This document shows, in pieces, positions 1-7,784 of a DNA stretch of 64,000 nucleotides. The stretch is from Sabellastarte sp. h YS-2021 (taxonomy: Eukaryota; Annelida; Polychaeta; Sabellida; Sabellidae), in NCBI GenBank assembly GCA_964017235.1, contig OZ024927.1:21099160-21163159 (forward strand). Reading direction: 5' to 3'. Made by a program: the position numbers and the translations under genes. Numbering within the stretch: position 1 is the stretch's first letter; each line of letters begins with the position of its first letter. A model generated the notes under the pieces. That model searched no databases. It saw only the letters and a list, made by a program, of their open reading frames with translations, and was not told the DNA's origin.

Positions 1-1175
1 TCTTTTAGGTAAAAATTTGTAAATGTGTTGTGAGCTTTCCAGTGACAGGCTTGCATGATTTGGTCCACCGATACCCCACCGTAAAAGGCCTTAGAGGCCG
101 CGAAGGCCCGGATGTCATGCGCTTTGACTTGGACCAAGTCCAAGGCTTGTTGATCTGCTTGTTTGTAACAAAGTAAGATGGTTTGTTTCAACCATGAAGA
201 GAGTGTAGCGGGTCTGATGTCTGAGGTATGTCCTTTCTTAAAGGAGATGAAAAGGAGAGAACGAGACCCTCTCAGGTCTTTAGTTCGGTCCAAATAAAAC
301 CTCAGGGCCCGTACGGGACACAGGGTCCTGTCTTCTTTAAATTGTCTATCCACAATGGTAGTCAGAGCAGGGATAGTCACCGGAGACACACTTTGAGAAC
401 CTTCTCTTGCTAGTTGGTTTTTGGCTATGAAATCAGAAGAAGGGAACAAGGCAACCTTTTCCCATTGGCCTAAATTAGATACTTTGTTAGCGACCCAGGC
501 ATGGATTTCGCTGCGGCGCTTGCCGGAGGCCAAGGCTAGCAAGAAAGCAGTTTTTAAAGTGAGATGTTTGAGGTCTGAGTCTTTCATGGGCTCAAAAGGT
601 GCTTTGGTGAGCTCGTTAAGGACAACAGAAAGGTTCCACTTGGGTAAGTTTCTGGAACTTTTGGGACGATCCCTGTGAAAACTGGAGAGTAACCTATGAA
701 GGTCTGCATTGTGTGCAATATGTTGGGCTGTTGGGCCCAAAGTGTCAACGATTGCAGTCCTGTAACCATCAATGGTCGAGGGGCGCCTGTTTAAGTCTTG
801 GTACAGGTACATGAAAAAATCTGAGATTTGTTTCACAGATGGAGTGGAGAAATCCACCGAATTTTCTCTGCACCATTTTTCAAATAGGGCCCACTTTGAC
901 TTGTAGATGGTCCTTGTTGATGACCGCTGAGGGGCAGCAATTCTCTCTGCCACCTCCACAGAGAAGCCTTGTTCTTGGAGTTGTCCGCTCCTAGACACCA
1001 GGCGTGGAGGTTCAGGTGCTGGGGGTTGTTGTGGAACACCAGCTTGTGGGACTGTTTGAGTAGGGTTGTTGACACTGGGAGTTGCAGTGGGATCTCTGTT
1101 GAGAGCTGCACTAGGTCCCAAAACCAGGGCATCCCTGGCCAGCCTGGGGCTATTACGATGATCAGGCACTGGCAT
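1..1175 (-). CDS. Tyrosine recombinase of DIRS element, 3' end beyond window
   Basis: The minus frame is open for 391 codons from an ATG at 1175 and leaves the window at base 1 without a stop. The chosen start lies inside the RT-RNase H ORF, in another frame; long overlaps of this kind are usual in DIRS. The N-terminal part has ALVLGPSAALN followed by a proline-rich linker (about residues 35-60). The catalytic domain shows KRRSEIH near residue 218 (first catalytic Arg), HDIR near 352 (the H-x-x-R box), HWKAHNTF near 380 and the probable nucleophile Tyr in TNFY near 389. In this family the enzyme inserts a circular DNA copy by site-specific recombination in place of a DDE integrase. The exact start is uncertain. 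Confidence 0.85.
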   Translation of the reverse strand, partial: MPVPDHRNSPRLARDALVLGPSAALNRDPTATPSVNNPTQTVPQAGVPQQPPAPEPPRLVSRSGQLQEQGFSVEVAERIAAPQRSSTRTIYKSKWALFEKWCRENSVDFSTPSVKQISDFFMYLYQDLNRRPSTIDGYRTAIVDTLGPTAQHIAHNADLHRLLSSFHRDRPKSSRNLPKWNLSVVLNELTKAPFEPMKDSDLKHLTLKTAFLLALASGKRRSEIHAWVANKVSNLGQWEKVALFPSSDFIAKNQLAREGSQSVSPVTIPALTTIVDRQFKEDRTLCPVRALRFYLDRTKDLRGSRSLLFISFKKGHTSDIRPATLSSWLKQTILLCYKQADQQALDLVQVKAHDIRAFAASKAFYGGVSVDQIMQACHWKAHNTFTNFYLK

Positions 1176-3139
1176 TGCCTGATCTTTTGGATCACCTTGT
1201 GAAGGAGAGCCGTAGGAGGGTACGCATATGCTGTGAGGTTGGTCCAGTTTATGTTCAGAGCATCTATGTCCCAGGCCTTTGGGTCTGGGATAGGAGACAC
1301 GTATAGAGGGAGTTTGTGGTTCAGGTGAGTGGCAAATAGGTCTACATGAGGTGTGAACCACTTCTGGCAGATCTGTTTGAAGACCTGTGGGTGCAGAGAC
1401 CATTCTGTTGACTGCACTTGGTTGGACCTGGATAGCAGGTCGGCCATCACATTCAGGCACCCTGGAATGTGCCTGGCTTTCAATGTTATGTGGTAGTGAT
1501 GGCACCAGGTCATGATCTTCCACAGGAGAGCACACATCTCTGCCGAGTGTGTTCCTCCTTGTTTGTTGATGTAGGCTACCACTGTTGAGTTGTCCGTCGC
1601 AACCAACACTGTTTGATTCTGGCACTGGTCCTTGAAGTCTCGAAGGGCCAGGGAGACCGCCTTCAATTCTAGGACATTTATGTGAAGCCTTTTTTCCCGA
1701 TCTGACCACAGACCCTTGGTAAAATTTTGGTCTAAGTGAGCGCCCCAACCTTCGTTTGAGGCGTCGGTAAAGAGTTGGATACTGTGGTCTTTGGGATGAA
1801 GGTCTGCACCTTTCATCACCTTGGAGGGATTTTGCCACCAATCCAGGTGGGCTGCAATGGCTTCTGTCCAGGGAAGGAGGTTGTCCAGCGACTGAGGATA
1901 TCTCCAGTGCTCCTTGAGATGAAACTGAAAGGGCCTCATGTGAAGGCGTCCCTCCGGGACCATTTTCTCCGTTGAGGCTAGCAACCCAATTAGAGACATC
2001 AAACATCTTGCAGTCAAAACACGTTTTGACTTGAGTCGTAGGATCAAATCCTGGAGTTTGAGCCATCTCTCTTGAGTGGGTTTTACAAGGGCTGAATCTA
2101 GGTGGTATTCGTAGCCCACGAACGAAAACACCTGTGTAGGTTTCAGTTCTGATTTTTCCTGATTTATTATCCATCCCAAGGACTGAGTCAGTTCTACTAC
2201 TGCCTGAGTGTTCACTTGTGCTTCCTCCTGAGACTGGGACCTGATCAGCCAGTCGTCCAGGTATTGGTGAATTCTGAGTCCTCTTGAGAGGGCCATTAGT
2301 TTCACTTCCTTTACGATCATTGTAAAGACCTGGGGGGCTGTGGCCAGTCCGAACGGGAGGGAGGTGAATTGGAACACCTGAGCCTTGTAGCAAAACCTTA
2401 GGTATTTCCTTGAGCTTGGGTGGATGGGGATATGCAGGTAGGCGTCCGACAGATCTATCGACGATACCCACTCCCCTGGAATCAGGGAGGTCCTGATGGA
2501 CTCTGGAGTTTCCATTTTGAACTTTTCTACGTGTAGAAAAGTATTGAGCCTGCTTAAGTCTATAACTGGCCTCCACCTTTGGTGAGGCTTGGGTACTAGG
2601 AACAGGCGACTGTAAAACCCGAGAGATTTTACATTGTCTACCCTTTCGATAGCGTTCTTTGACAGGAGAGACTGGATACAAGTAGCCAAGGCTTGGTCTT
2701 TTTGTTGGGCCTTGTACTCTGACAGAATCAGAGGAAATCTGATCAAGTTTGGCTTTGAACGGAATGGCAGAACGTAGCCATTGGTGATAATGTTTAACAC
2801 GTTTTGAGAACATTTGTTTGTGAGCCAGTCTCTCCTGAAAGAACGGAGGCGACCTCCTACTGGTGGACTGAGTGAGGCTTTGGAGGAGTCATTGGGGAGG
2901 GGGGTTTCCACGCCCCCTTCCTCTATTGTGGGGTCGAAAACGACCCCTGAAGCCTCTGAAGTTGGATTTTCCTCTTCCCGAAGGAAAGGACTGGTTACTG
3001 CTTTGAGAGGTATTGCCCCCATAGGGGCGTTTCCTGTAGGAGCCTCTTTTCTTGTGGGGACCACGAAAGGGCTTATTCTGGTAGGGTGGAAAACCCTGAG
3101 AATCTTTTGAGGTGCCTTTTTTGAGAAGGAAGTCCTCAC
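833..3139 (-). CDS. Reverse transcriptase-RNase H (DIRS pol), with possible methyltransferase-like tail
   Basis: This 768-residue ORF is uninterrupted. RT motifs in order are FLVPKPHQRWRPVIDL, SSIDLSDAYLHIPI and the catalytic YLDD near residue 292. RNase H follows: TDASNEGWGA (about 457), LELKAV (about 489) and ATDNST (about 512) supply the acidic residues. A segment from about 595 (VDLFATHLNHKLPLYVSP, later AYAYPP) matches the block that DIRS elements carry after RNase H, sometimes annotated as a Dam-like methyltransferase; activity is doubtful. The 5' end overlaps ORF1 by about 250 bp and the 3' end overlaps the recombinase by about 340 bp. Together with the recombinase it would make and integrate the element's DNA. 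The true start may be internal to the overlap. Confidence 0.92.
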   Translation of the reverse strand: MRTSFSKKAPQKILRVFHPTRISPFVVPTRKEAPTGNAPMGAIPLKAVTSPFLREEENPTSEASGVVFDPTIEEGGVETPLPNDSSKASLSPPVGGRLRSFRRDWLTNKCSQNVLNIITNGYVLPFRSKPNLIRFPLILSEYKAQQKDQALATCIQSLLSKNAIERVDNVKSLGFYSRLFLVPKPHQRWRPVIDLSRLNTFLHVEKFKMETPESIRTSLIPGEWVSSIDLSDAYLHIPIHPSSRKYLRFCYKAQVFQFTSLPFGLATAPQVFTMIVKEVKLMALSRGLRIHQYLDDWLIRSQSQEEAQVNTQAVVELTQSLGWIINQEKSELKPTQVFSFVGYEYHLDSALVKPTQERWLKLQDLILRLKSKRVLTARCLMSLIGLLASTEKMVPEGRLHMRPFQFHLKEHWRYPQSLDNLLPWTEAIAAHLDWWQNPSKVMKGADLHPKDHSIQLFTDASNEGWGAHLDQNFTKGLWSDREKRLHINVLELKAVSLALRDFKDQCQNQTVLVATDNSTVVAYINKQGGTHSAEMCALLWKIMTWCHHYHITLKARHIPGCLNVMADLLSRSNQVQSTEWSLHPQVFKQICQKWFTPHVDLFATHLNHKLPLYVSPIPDPKAWDIDALNINWTNLTAYAYPPTALLHKVIQKIRQCQCLIIVIAPGWPGMPWFWDLVQLSTEIPLQLPVSTTLLKQSHKLVFHNNPQHLNLHAWCLGADNSKNKASLWRWQRELLPLSGHQQGPSTSQSGPYLKNGAEKIRWISPLHL

Positions 3140-5054
3140 CTTCCTTCACTAATTGAGACTCGAACAAGGAAGCGTCCCAAAAGGACGAGTTCCTGAGTTC
3201 TTGACGTCTCGTTTCTCCTAATTGTGGATGTAATAGAGTCATCTCGGCTTCGCGCCTAAGCAAGCCGGTATTAGCCATAGAGTATAATTCCCTCTGCAAA
3301 ATATGGGCTAGAGATTTGCTGAGACAAGTGAGGGCCCTGTGTTGAACAAGTACTGTCTTGTTCCAAAAATCTAAGTAGTCAGCTACTTCCTCATATCCGC
3401 GCTTTGCTGCTCTCTCAGGATCGGCACCTTTTTGAATCTGAGATTTAATCTTCTTGACCGTAGACTTGATGCTATGTTGGCATTTTTCCAATGAAGCATT
3501 GCAAGAAGAGGAGGTCTTGGCAAAAGCAGCGGTGAAGTTGAGGGTAGAGATATTTTGTCTAGCCTGAAGTTCTAGCTCCTTGAGAACTGGCAGGGGAACT
3601 CTGGCTACTGGGGGCCCAGAAGGTCTAGGAGTAATACAGATCTTAGCAAAGTCTGTATTCAACTCCTGGATTTTGTCTTGAAAAGTTGGTTGTCCCACCT
3701 TGTACCACTTTGATGTTGAGGGAGGAGGCTTGACATATTTTCCCTCAGATAAGTTGGCAGCCTTAAAGTCATGTTGGAATTTATCAAAGGCGTCCTTGAT
3801 AACTGAGCTAAGTGGAAGAATAGAGGAGGGACCTCTAGGTCTGAGCTCTTGACGGCCTTTTTCATCATCCAGACCCAAGACCGAGGTGGAAGACCTGGGC
3901 ATAGATTCCCTGGGGTCAGGGAGAGACAAAATACGCCTGAAGGTATCAACTTCCTCAGAGTATTGTGAGGGCATGTCAGACAAAGCTACTGCCCTATAAT
4001 AAGGGGGGTCTGGATCATGTTGTGGGAGGTCTTGATCAGAAGCAACTCCTGAGGGCTGGGCCCTAGAGGGCTTAGAAGACCTGTGTCTGGCTACAGGGGA
4101 GTGATCCTCCTCTGAGGTAAAAGACACGTATCTAGATCTTGATTTATGTTTGCTCTTGTCAGAGTGCTTTTTAGATCTAGAAGAAGGGATCCGAGGTTCA
4201 TCGGAATCCTCATTTAGTTGGTCCGAGGCAGAGCTCGGGTCAACTGGCTGCCTATGGCTTTGCTTTTTGTGAGAGTACGAAACCTCTTCGGGATGACCTT
4301 CAGAGGGGGCAACGTACTGATCCGAGGAAGGTTGAGTAGATACTAAACGAGGAGGAAGAGTTGGACCATAGTCCACATCCATATCCTCGCTTGCAATGTT
4401 AGTACCAGATCTCGGAGGGGGCAAATCCAGAGGGGCAGCAGAAGAACTGGACAAGCCAGGTTTTGAAGCAAGAGTCGAGGACTGAGACTCGACTTTCTGT
4501 TTTACAGTCAACTCCTCTCGGAGTGACTTAAAAGCTTCCAACATGGATGCCTGAAAGGAACCCATTTGCTGCTGTAAATGTATATTTAAGGAATCACCGA
4601 GTGATTTCTCTAAATTTGACTGGATTTTATTTTGCAAAGCTGTACCAGGGGTGGGTGGAGCGGTTTTTGCTGGCGTTTTCAAAGACAGGGAACTGAAGGC
4701 AAGAGGTTGTGGACGGGGGGGTGAGATAAAAAGGCTATCAGCCGCACACTCGAGGTCTGCATTAGACCCAGTGAAGGAATCCCCGTCGCCTTCACCCAAA
4801 AGATCTAGTTCATCTTTGGAACTAGTTGTCGCCTTCTGCTTTTTCAAATACCGTTTCCGGTTTTGGATTTTCTGAAGTTGCTCATCTGTAAAAGACGTGC
4901 AAACTTCGCAAGGGGTTTCAAAGGTGACACAGGGGTCATCTCCCTTGCCAGCCTCCCTACAAGTAGGGCAGAAATTATGTGTATCAAAACTAAAGCAGAA
5001 ATGGCGGCATTTCTGCGCTCTCGGTTTGTCTTTATTTGCTTGATGTGTAGACAT
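2889..5054 (-). CDS. DIRS ORF1 (gag-like nucleic-acid-binding protein)
   Basis: I chose the ATG at 5054 (protein begins MSTHQ) because the cysteine module follows directly; an in-frame ATG at 5123 would add 23 residues of unconvincing sequence. The protein is 721 residues. The N-terminal module CRHFCF...CPTCREAGKGDDPC...CEVC is a likely zinc-binding unit and recurs in the neighbouring DIRS ORF1 at 5448-7427. The middle is Ser/Pro/charged and low in complexity. The C-terminus is an RG-rich tail (GRGKSNFRGFRGRFRPHNRGRGRG), as in RNA-binding proteins. In this family ORF1 is thought to package element RNA. It overlaps pol by about 250 bp in a different frame. Confidence 0.85.
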   Translation of the reverse strand: MSTHQANKDKPRAQKCRHFCFSFDTHNFCPTCREAGKGDDPCVTFETPCEVCTSFTDEQLQKIQNRKRYLKKQKATTSSKDELDLLGEGDGDSFTGSNADLECAADSLFISPPRPQPLAFSSLSLKTPAKTAPPTPGTALQNKIQSNLEKSLGDSLNIHLQQQMGSFQASMLEAFKSLREELTVKQKVESQSSTLASKPGLSSSSAAPLDLPPPRSGTNIASEDMDVDYGPTLPPRLVSTQPSSDQYVAPSEGHPEEVSYSHKKQSHRQPVDPSSASDQLNEDSDEPRIPSSRSKKHSDKSKHKSRSRYVSFTSEEDHSPVARHRSSKPSRAQPSGVASDQDLPQHDPDPPYYRAVALSDMPSQYSEEVDTFRRILSLPDPRESMPRSSTSVLGLDDEKGRQELRPRGPSSILPLSSVIKDAFDKFQHDFKAANLSEGKYVKPPPSTSKWYKVGQPTFQDKIQELNTDFAKICITPRPSGPPVARVPLPVLKELELQARQNISTLNFTAAFAKTSSSCNASLEKCQHSIKSTVKKIKSQIQKGADPERAAKRGYEEVADYLDFWNKTVLVQHRALTCLSKSLAHILQRELYSMANTGLLRREAEMTLLHPQLGETRRQELRNSSFWDASLFESQLVKEGEDFLLKKGTSKDSQGFPPYQNKPFRGPHKKRGSYRKRPYGGNTSQSSNQSFPSGRGKSNFRGFRGRFRPHNRGRGRGNPPPQ

Positions 5055-5339
5055 TTTGTACGCAATAAAAGACGTAGAAAGAATTAGCCTGAACCGAGGA
5101 AAACTCAAAACACGCGACTGCAATAAAAATACTTATCCTGTGGAAATGAAACTTTTACAGAATAATCTATGATATATATTACAAGAAATATGCAAATATT
5201 AGCCTCCAACAATAAGTAAGGTCTGAGAAATAAATGAAAATGTCTGTATATTTACAAACTGCTACCAGTCAATCGTGGCCAACGAGAAAGTAGGACGATT
5301 GGTCAGAAGTTATCACGTGACGACAACTACCAGTATATC

Positions 5340-5445
5340 CGGTGGCTAACAAGAACTGTCTTTTTTTCTAAGACGTTGGCCCCGGGTGTGGCAACCCGAG
5401 ATCAGCATTAAGTCCCACATGGTAAGCTATTGTAGCGTAATAAAA
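5340..5445 (-). repeat. 5' inverted terminal repeat of the first DIRS element
   Basis: Read on the minus strand from 5445, the end contains AGCTTACCATGTGGGACTTA. This closely matches the terminal repeats of the DIRS copy at 14292-21620 (TAGCTTACCATGTGGAACTG). The partner repeat would lie left of the window. The inner boundary is approximate. Confidence 0.7.
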
Positions 5446-7784
5446 TGTCATTTATGCTTTTTAAATCCCCTGGCCGGCTTTTGGATGAAGTTTGAGGCTT
5501 TACCACTACCTTTCTGAGCAGTTTGCCGGTCTCTAATCTGCTTCCATGCCGGTGTAGTGGGCTTCCGGTCCGGCTGGTGAGGGGTTCGATTGGAGGGGAC
5601 GTATGGATGAAAATGTCCAGGTTTCCTCTGTGTGGTACCAGCAGAACGCCTCTCTTCACTACGTAAGATCTCCTCTTCAGCCTTGACCAGTAAGCTGTCT
5701 GGGAAGAATGAGAGTTGGTGGACTGGAGACGTGCGTAAGGCAGACAAGGTGTCAGGTTTAACTCCACCTCGTATGAACTCTAAATAACTGTCCCGACGGG
5801 CCAGGGTGAGATTAGCCATGCTGATAAAGACTCCCTCTGAGAGATCCTGCATGGTACGCTGCATCGCCTGTGAAATTGACCGGTTGAATGTAACCAGATA
5901 CTCCAGTTCCTCAACAGCCTGTTGTTGTTTCTCAGCACTTTTGCCCTTTGAGGAATCGAACCTGAGGGACTTCAACTGGGTGACCATGGAGTCCTGTACT
6001 TTCGCGAGGCATCTGGATAGGCCAGCAGCGTGATTACACATCACTGATTGCTCTCTGAAGGACCTCTCCCACCTTCTAAGGGTGTCCTGGCTGAAAGTAC
6101 GGGAAGCTGGAGCAGAAGGTAAGCTGCGCCTTGCAACTCTAGAAAACATACTGTTAAGTTTTGCCGGTTCCGGAGACCAGTCACCAACAGCCTGGGGAGA
6201 CGTATCCTTCTTAACAGCTTGCATGTCGTACCACTTTGAAGTACGGGGTGTCTTGACAAATTGATCACGCAGCAGTCCACTGGTTTCTGTATTCCTGGAA
6301 GGATAACCTTCAGCAATAGTTACATTTAGTTTCTCCAGCTTTTTACAAAGCCATTCATCCACCGGCAATTTAACTGACACTTTACCGGTAGTCTTCACTC
6401 TGGAACCGGCAAAGGGATTGTCATCCATAGATGCAGCTGAGGTGTCATAATCCGGGATTTGATGCCAGCCCATGAAACTCCTCACCCCTCTCAAGGTTTC
6501 CCGGTAATTTGCATCTTCAGAGAGGTCCTGGTCAGTGTTTGTTTCCGGTACATCACCCTGGTAGTGAACACTAGCCGGTGAAGCCGGTTCCGCATCCAAC
6601 TCAGCCTCGCTGTCAGATTCCCTAGCAACCTCAGTATTCTGGCCAATGGGAGGCGACTGGTTAGACAGTGTAGTTTCATAACCGGAAGGCAGAACCTCAG
6701 GACCCGCACCGGGAGCCTGTGTAGGCTGGGTGGCAGTCCCTGCACCGGGAACCAGTAAAGGTTGGGTGGCAACAGTATCAGAGGTACCGGGGCCCTGAAC
6801 AGGGTGGGTAGCACTCTCATTCACTTCCTTCACAGCTTGTGTACCGGGAACCCCCAGCGGAGGTTGGGTAGCCATCAACTGCGTAGCAACGTCACCAGTG
6901 CCCTCAGAAAACATAACACTTGTAGAAGCACCCGGATCAAAGAATGGGTGTTCTCTGGGCACCACAGAAGCAGAATTCACGGGTCTCACAGGGACAGCAA
7001 ATGACTGGTTAATCAGCATTGCTTCCAGACGGGAAAATCTCTCACTCCACTTGTCATCAAGGGACTTGAGGTCGTCTGAAGTGGGCTTACTGCTGTGCTT
7101 CCGTTTACTAGACCTTGGGGAGCCATCAGAACGCTTCTTCTGCTTGGGTGTAGAATCAACAGGAGACTGCTTTCCTGAATTAACAGGACCCAGCAGTGAA
7201 ACCTCAGACGGATCAACAAGCTTGGGAGACGTACTTGTCAAAACTTCAGATTTCTTCTGGCTAGAGCGTTCTTTCCGTTCCTTGTAGGTCGGGGTTGCTA
7301 ACTGGTGGATCTGAGCAGGCGTAAACACCTTACAGATACTACAATCCAACTTCTTCACACAGGGGTCGTCTCCCACCCCCTTGTCACGACAACGCGCGCA
7401 TTTCTGGTGGTTGTCGAAAAGGGCCATAACGTGCCCTCAAGAACCTCGTTTCTGTCCAGGAGACGACATAATGATCAGTAACGTTGTATAAATACTCTGT
7501 ACTAATAAAAAACAAGAAACTTGGAAGAGTTCGTTGTAAAAATTTCAAAAACGTATCTCTGAAGAAAATCTTCTGCACACTCTTTCGCGCCAAACGAAAA
7601 AGATGCTATGACGTCAATAGGTAAACAGGAAATGAAGTATGATGCGCCACCTGGCGAATGCACACTCTGTGACCGGTCCTGCCGGTAGTATATACAGGAC
7701 GTCTTTTTCTGACGTTTGGCGGGACCGGTCGCGCCGACCGGTAAAGCAATTGTCCATTGGATAGGATGTATTAACGCAATAAAA
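5446..7784 (-). mobile_element. 5' part of a second, different DIRS element
   Basis: It contains a full-length ORF1 and, from 7428 to 7784, a 5' leader/terminal repeat rich in ACCGGT/CCGGT words, ending in GCAATAAAA at 7784. Beyond that the 321-bp satellite begins. At the left, ORF1 stops exactly where the first DIRS element ends (about 5445), so the RT and recombinase of this copy are missing here. They may lie on the far side of the first element, outside the window, or be lost. Confidence 0.8.
5448..7427 (-). CDS. DIRS ORF1 (gag-like), 659 residues
   Basis: The protein starts MALFDNHQKCARCRDKGVGD and continues to DPC...CSIC, the Cys module shared with the ORF1 at 2889-5054. After it come FTPAQIHQLATPTYKERKE, a long acidic Ser/Thr/Pro/Gln-rich region with repeated VPG and ATQP words, and a Lys-rich C-terminus. 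ORF1 proteins that open with this module are common in DIRS elements of aquatic invertebrates. The stop codon lies at 5448-5450, three bases from the first element's terminus, so the natural C-terminus may have been altered by that junction. No stop or frameshift is visible inside. Confidence 0.82.
   Translation of the reverse strand: MALFDNHQKCARCRDKGVGDDPCVKKLDCSICKVFTPAQIHQLATPTYKERKERSSQKKSEVLTSTSPKLVDPSEVSLLGPVNSGKQSPVDSTPKQKKRSDGSPRSSKRKHSSKPTSDDLKSLDDKWSERFSRLEAMLINQSFAVPVRPVNSASVVPREHPFFDPGASTSVMFSEGTGDVATQLMATQPPLGVPGTQAVKEVNESATHPVQGPGTSDTVATQPLLVPGAGTATQPTQAPGAGPEVLPSGYETTLSNQSPPIGQNTEVARESDSEAELDAEPASPASVHYQGDVPETNTDQDLSEDANYRETLRGVRSFMGWHQIPDYDTSAASMDDNPFAGSRVKTTGKVSVKLPVDEWLCKKLEKLNVTIAEGYPSRNTETSGLLRDQFVKTPRTSKWYDMQAVKKDTSPQAVGDWSPEPAKLNSMFSRVARRSLPSAPASRTFSQDTLRRWERSFREQSVMCNHAAGLSRCLAKVQDSMVTQLKSLRFDSSKGKSAEKQQQAVEELEYLVTFNRSISQAMQRTMQDLSEGVFISMANLTLARRDSYLEFIRGGVKPDTLSALRTSPVHQLSFFPDSLLVKAEEEILRSEERRSAGTTQRKPGHFHPYVPSNRTPHQPDRKPTTPAWKQIRDRQTAQKGSGKASNFIQKPARGFKKHK

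Larger units (their letters stand above)
1..5445 (-). mobile_element. DIRS-type tyrosine-recombinase retrotransposon, left part cut by window edge
   Basis: Read on the minus strand, the order is terminal repeat, ORF1 (gag-like), RT-RNase H, then tyrosine recombinase, which is the DIRS order. The ORFs overlap each other and show no internal stop. The right end is near 5445, where the terminal sequence GCGTAATAAAA is followed by unrelated sequence; two other DIRS copies here end in the related GCAATAAAA. I saw no target-site duplication, as expected for recombinase-mediated insertion. The 3' terminal repeat and internal complementary region lie beyond position 1. This copy is probably young and may encode all its proteins. 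Confidence 0.9.

Noticed and set aside
5806-7287. Plus-strand ORFs opposite DIRS ORF1 (for example 6898-7287)
   Set aside because: Shadows of the minus-strand coding frame; no domain resemblance.
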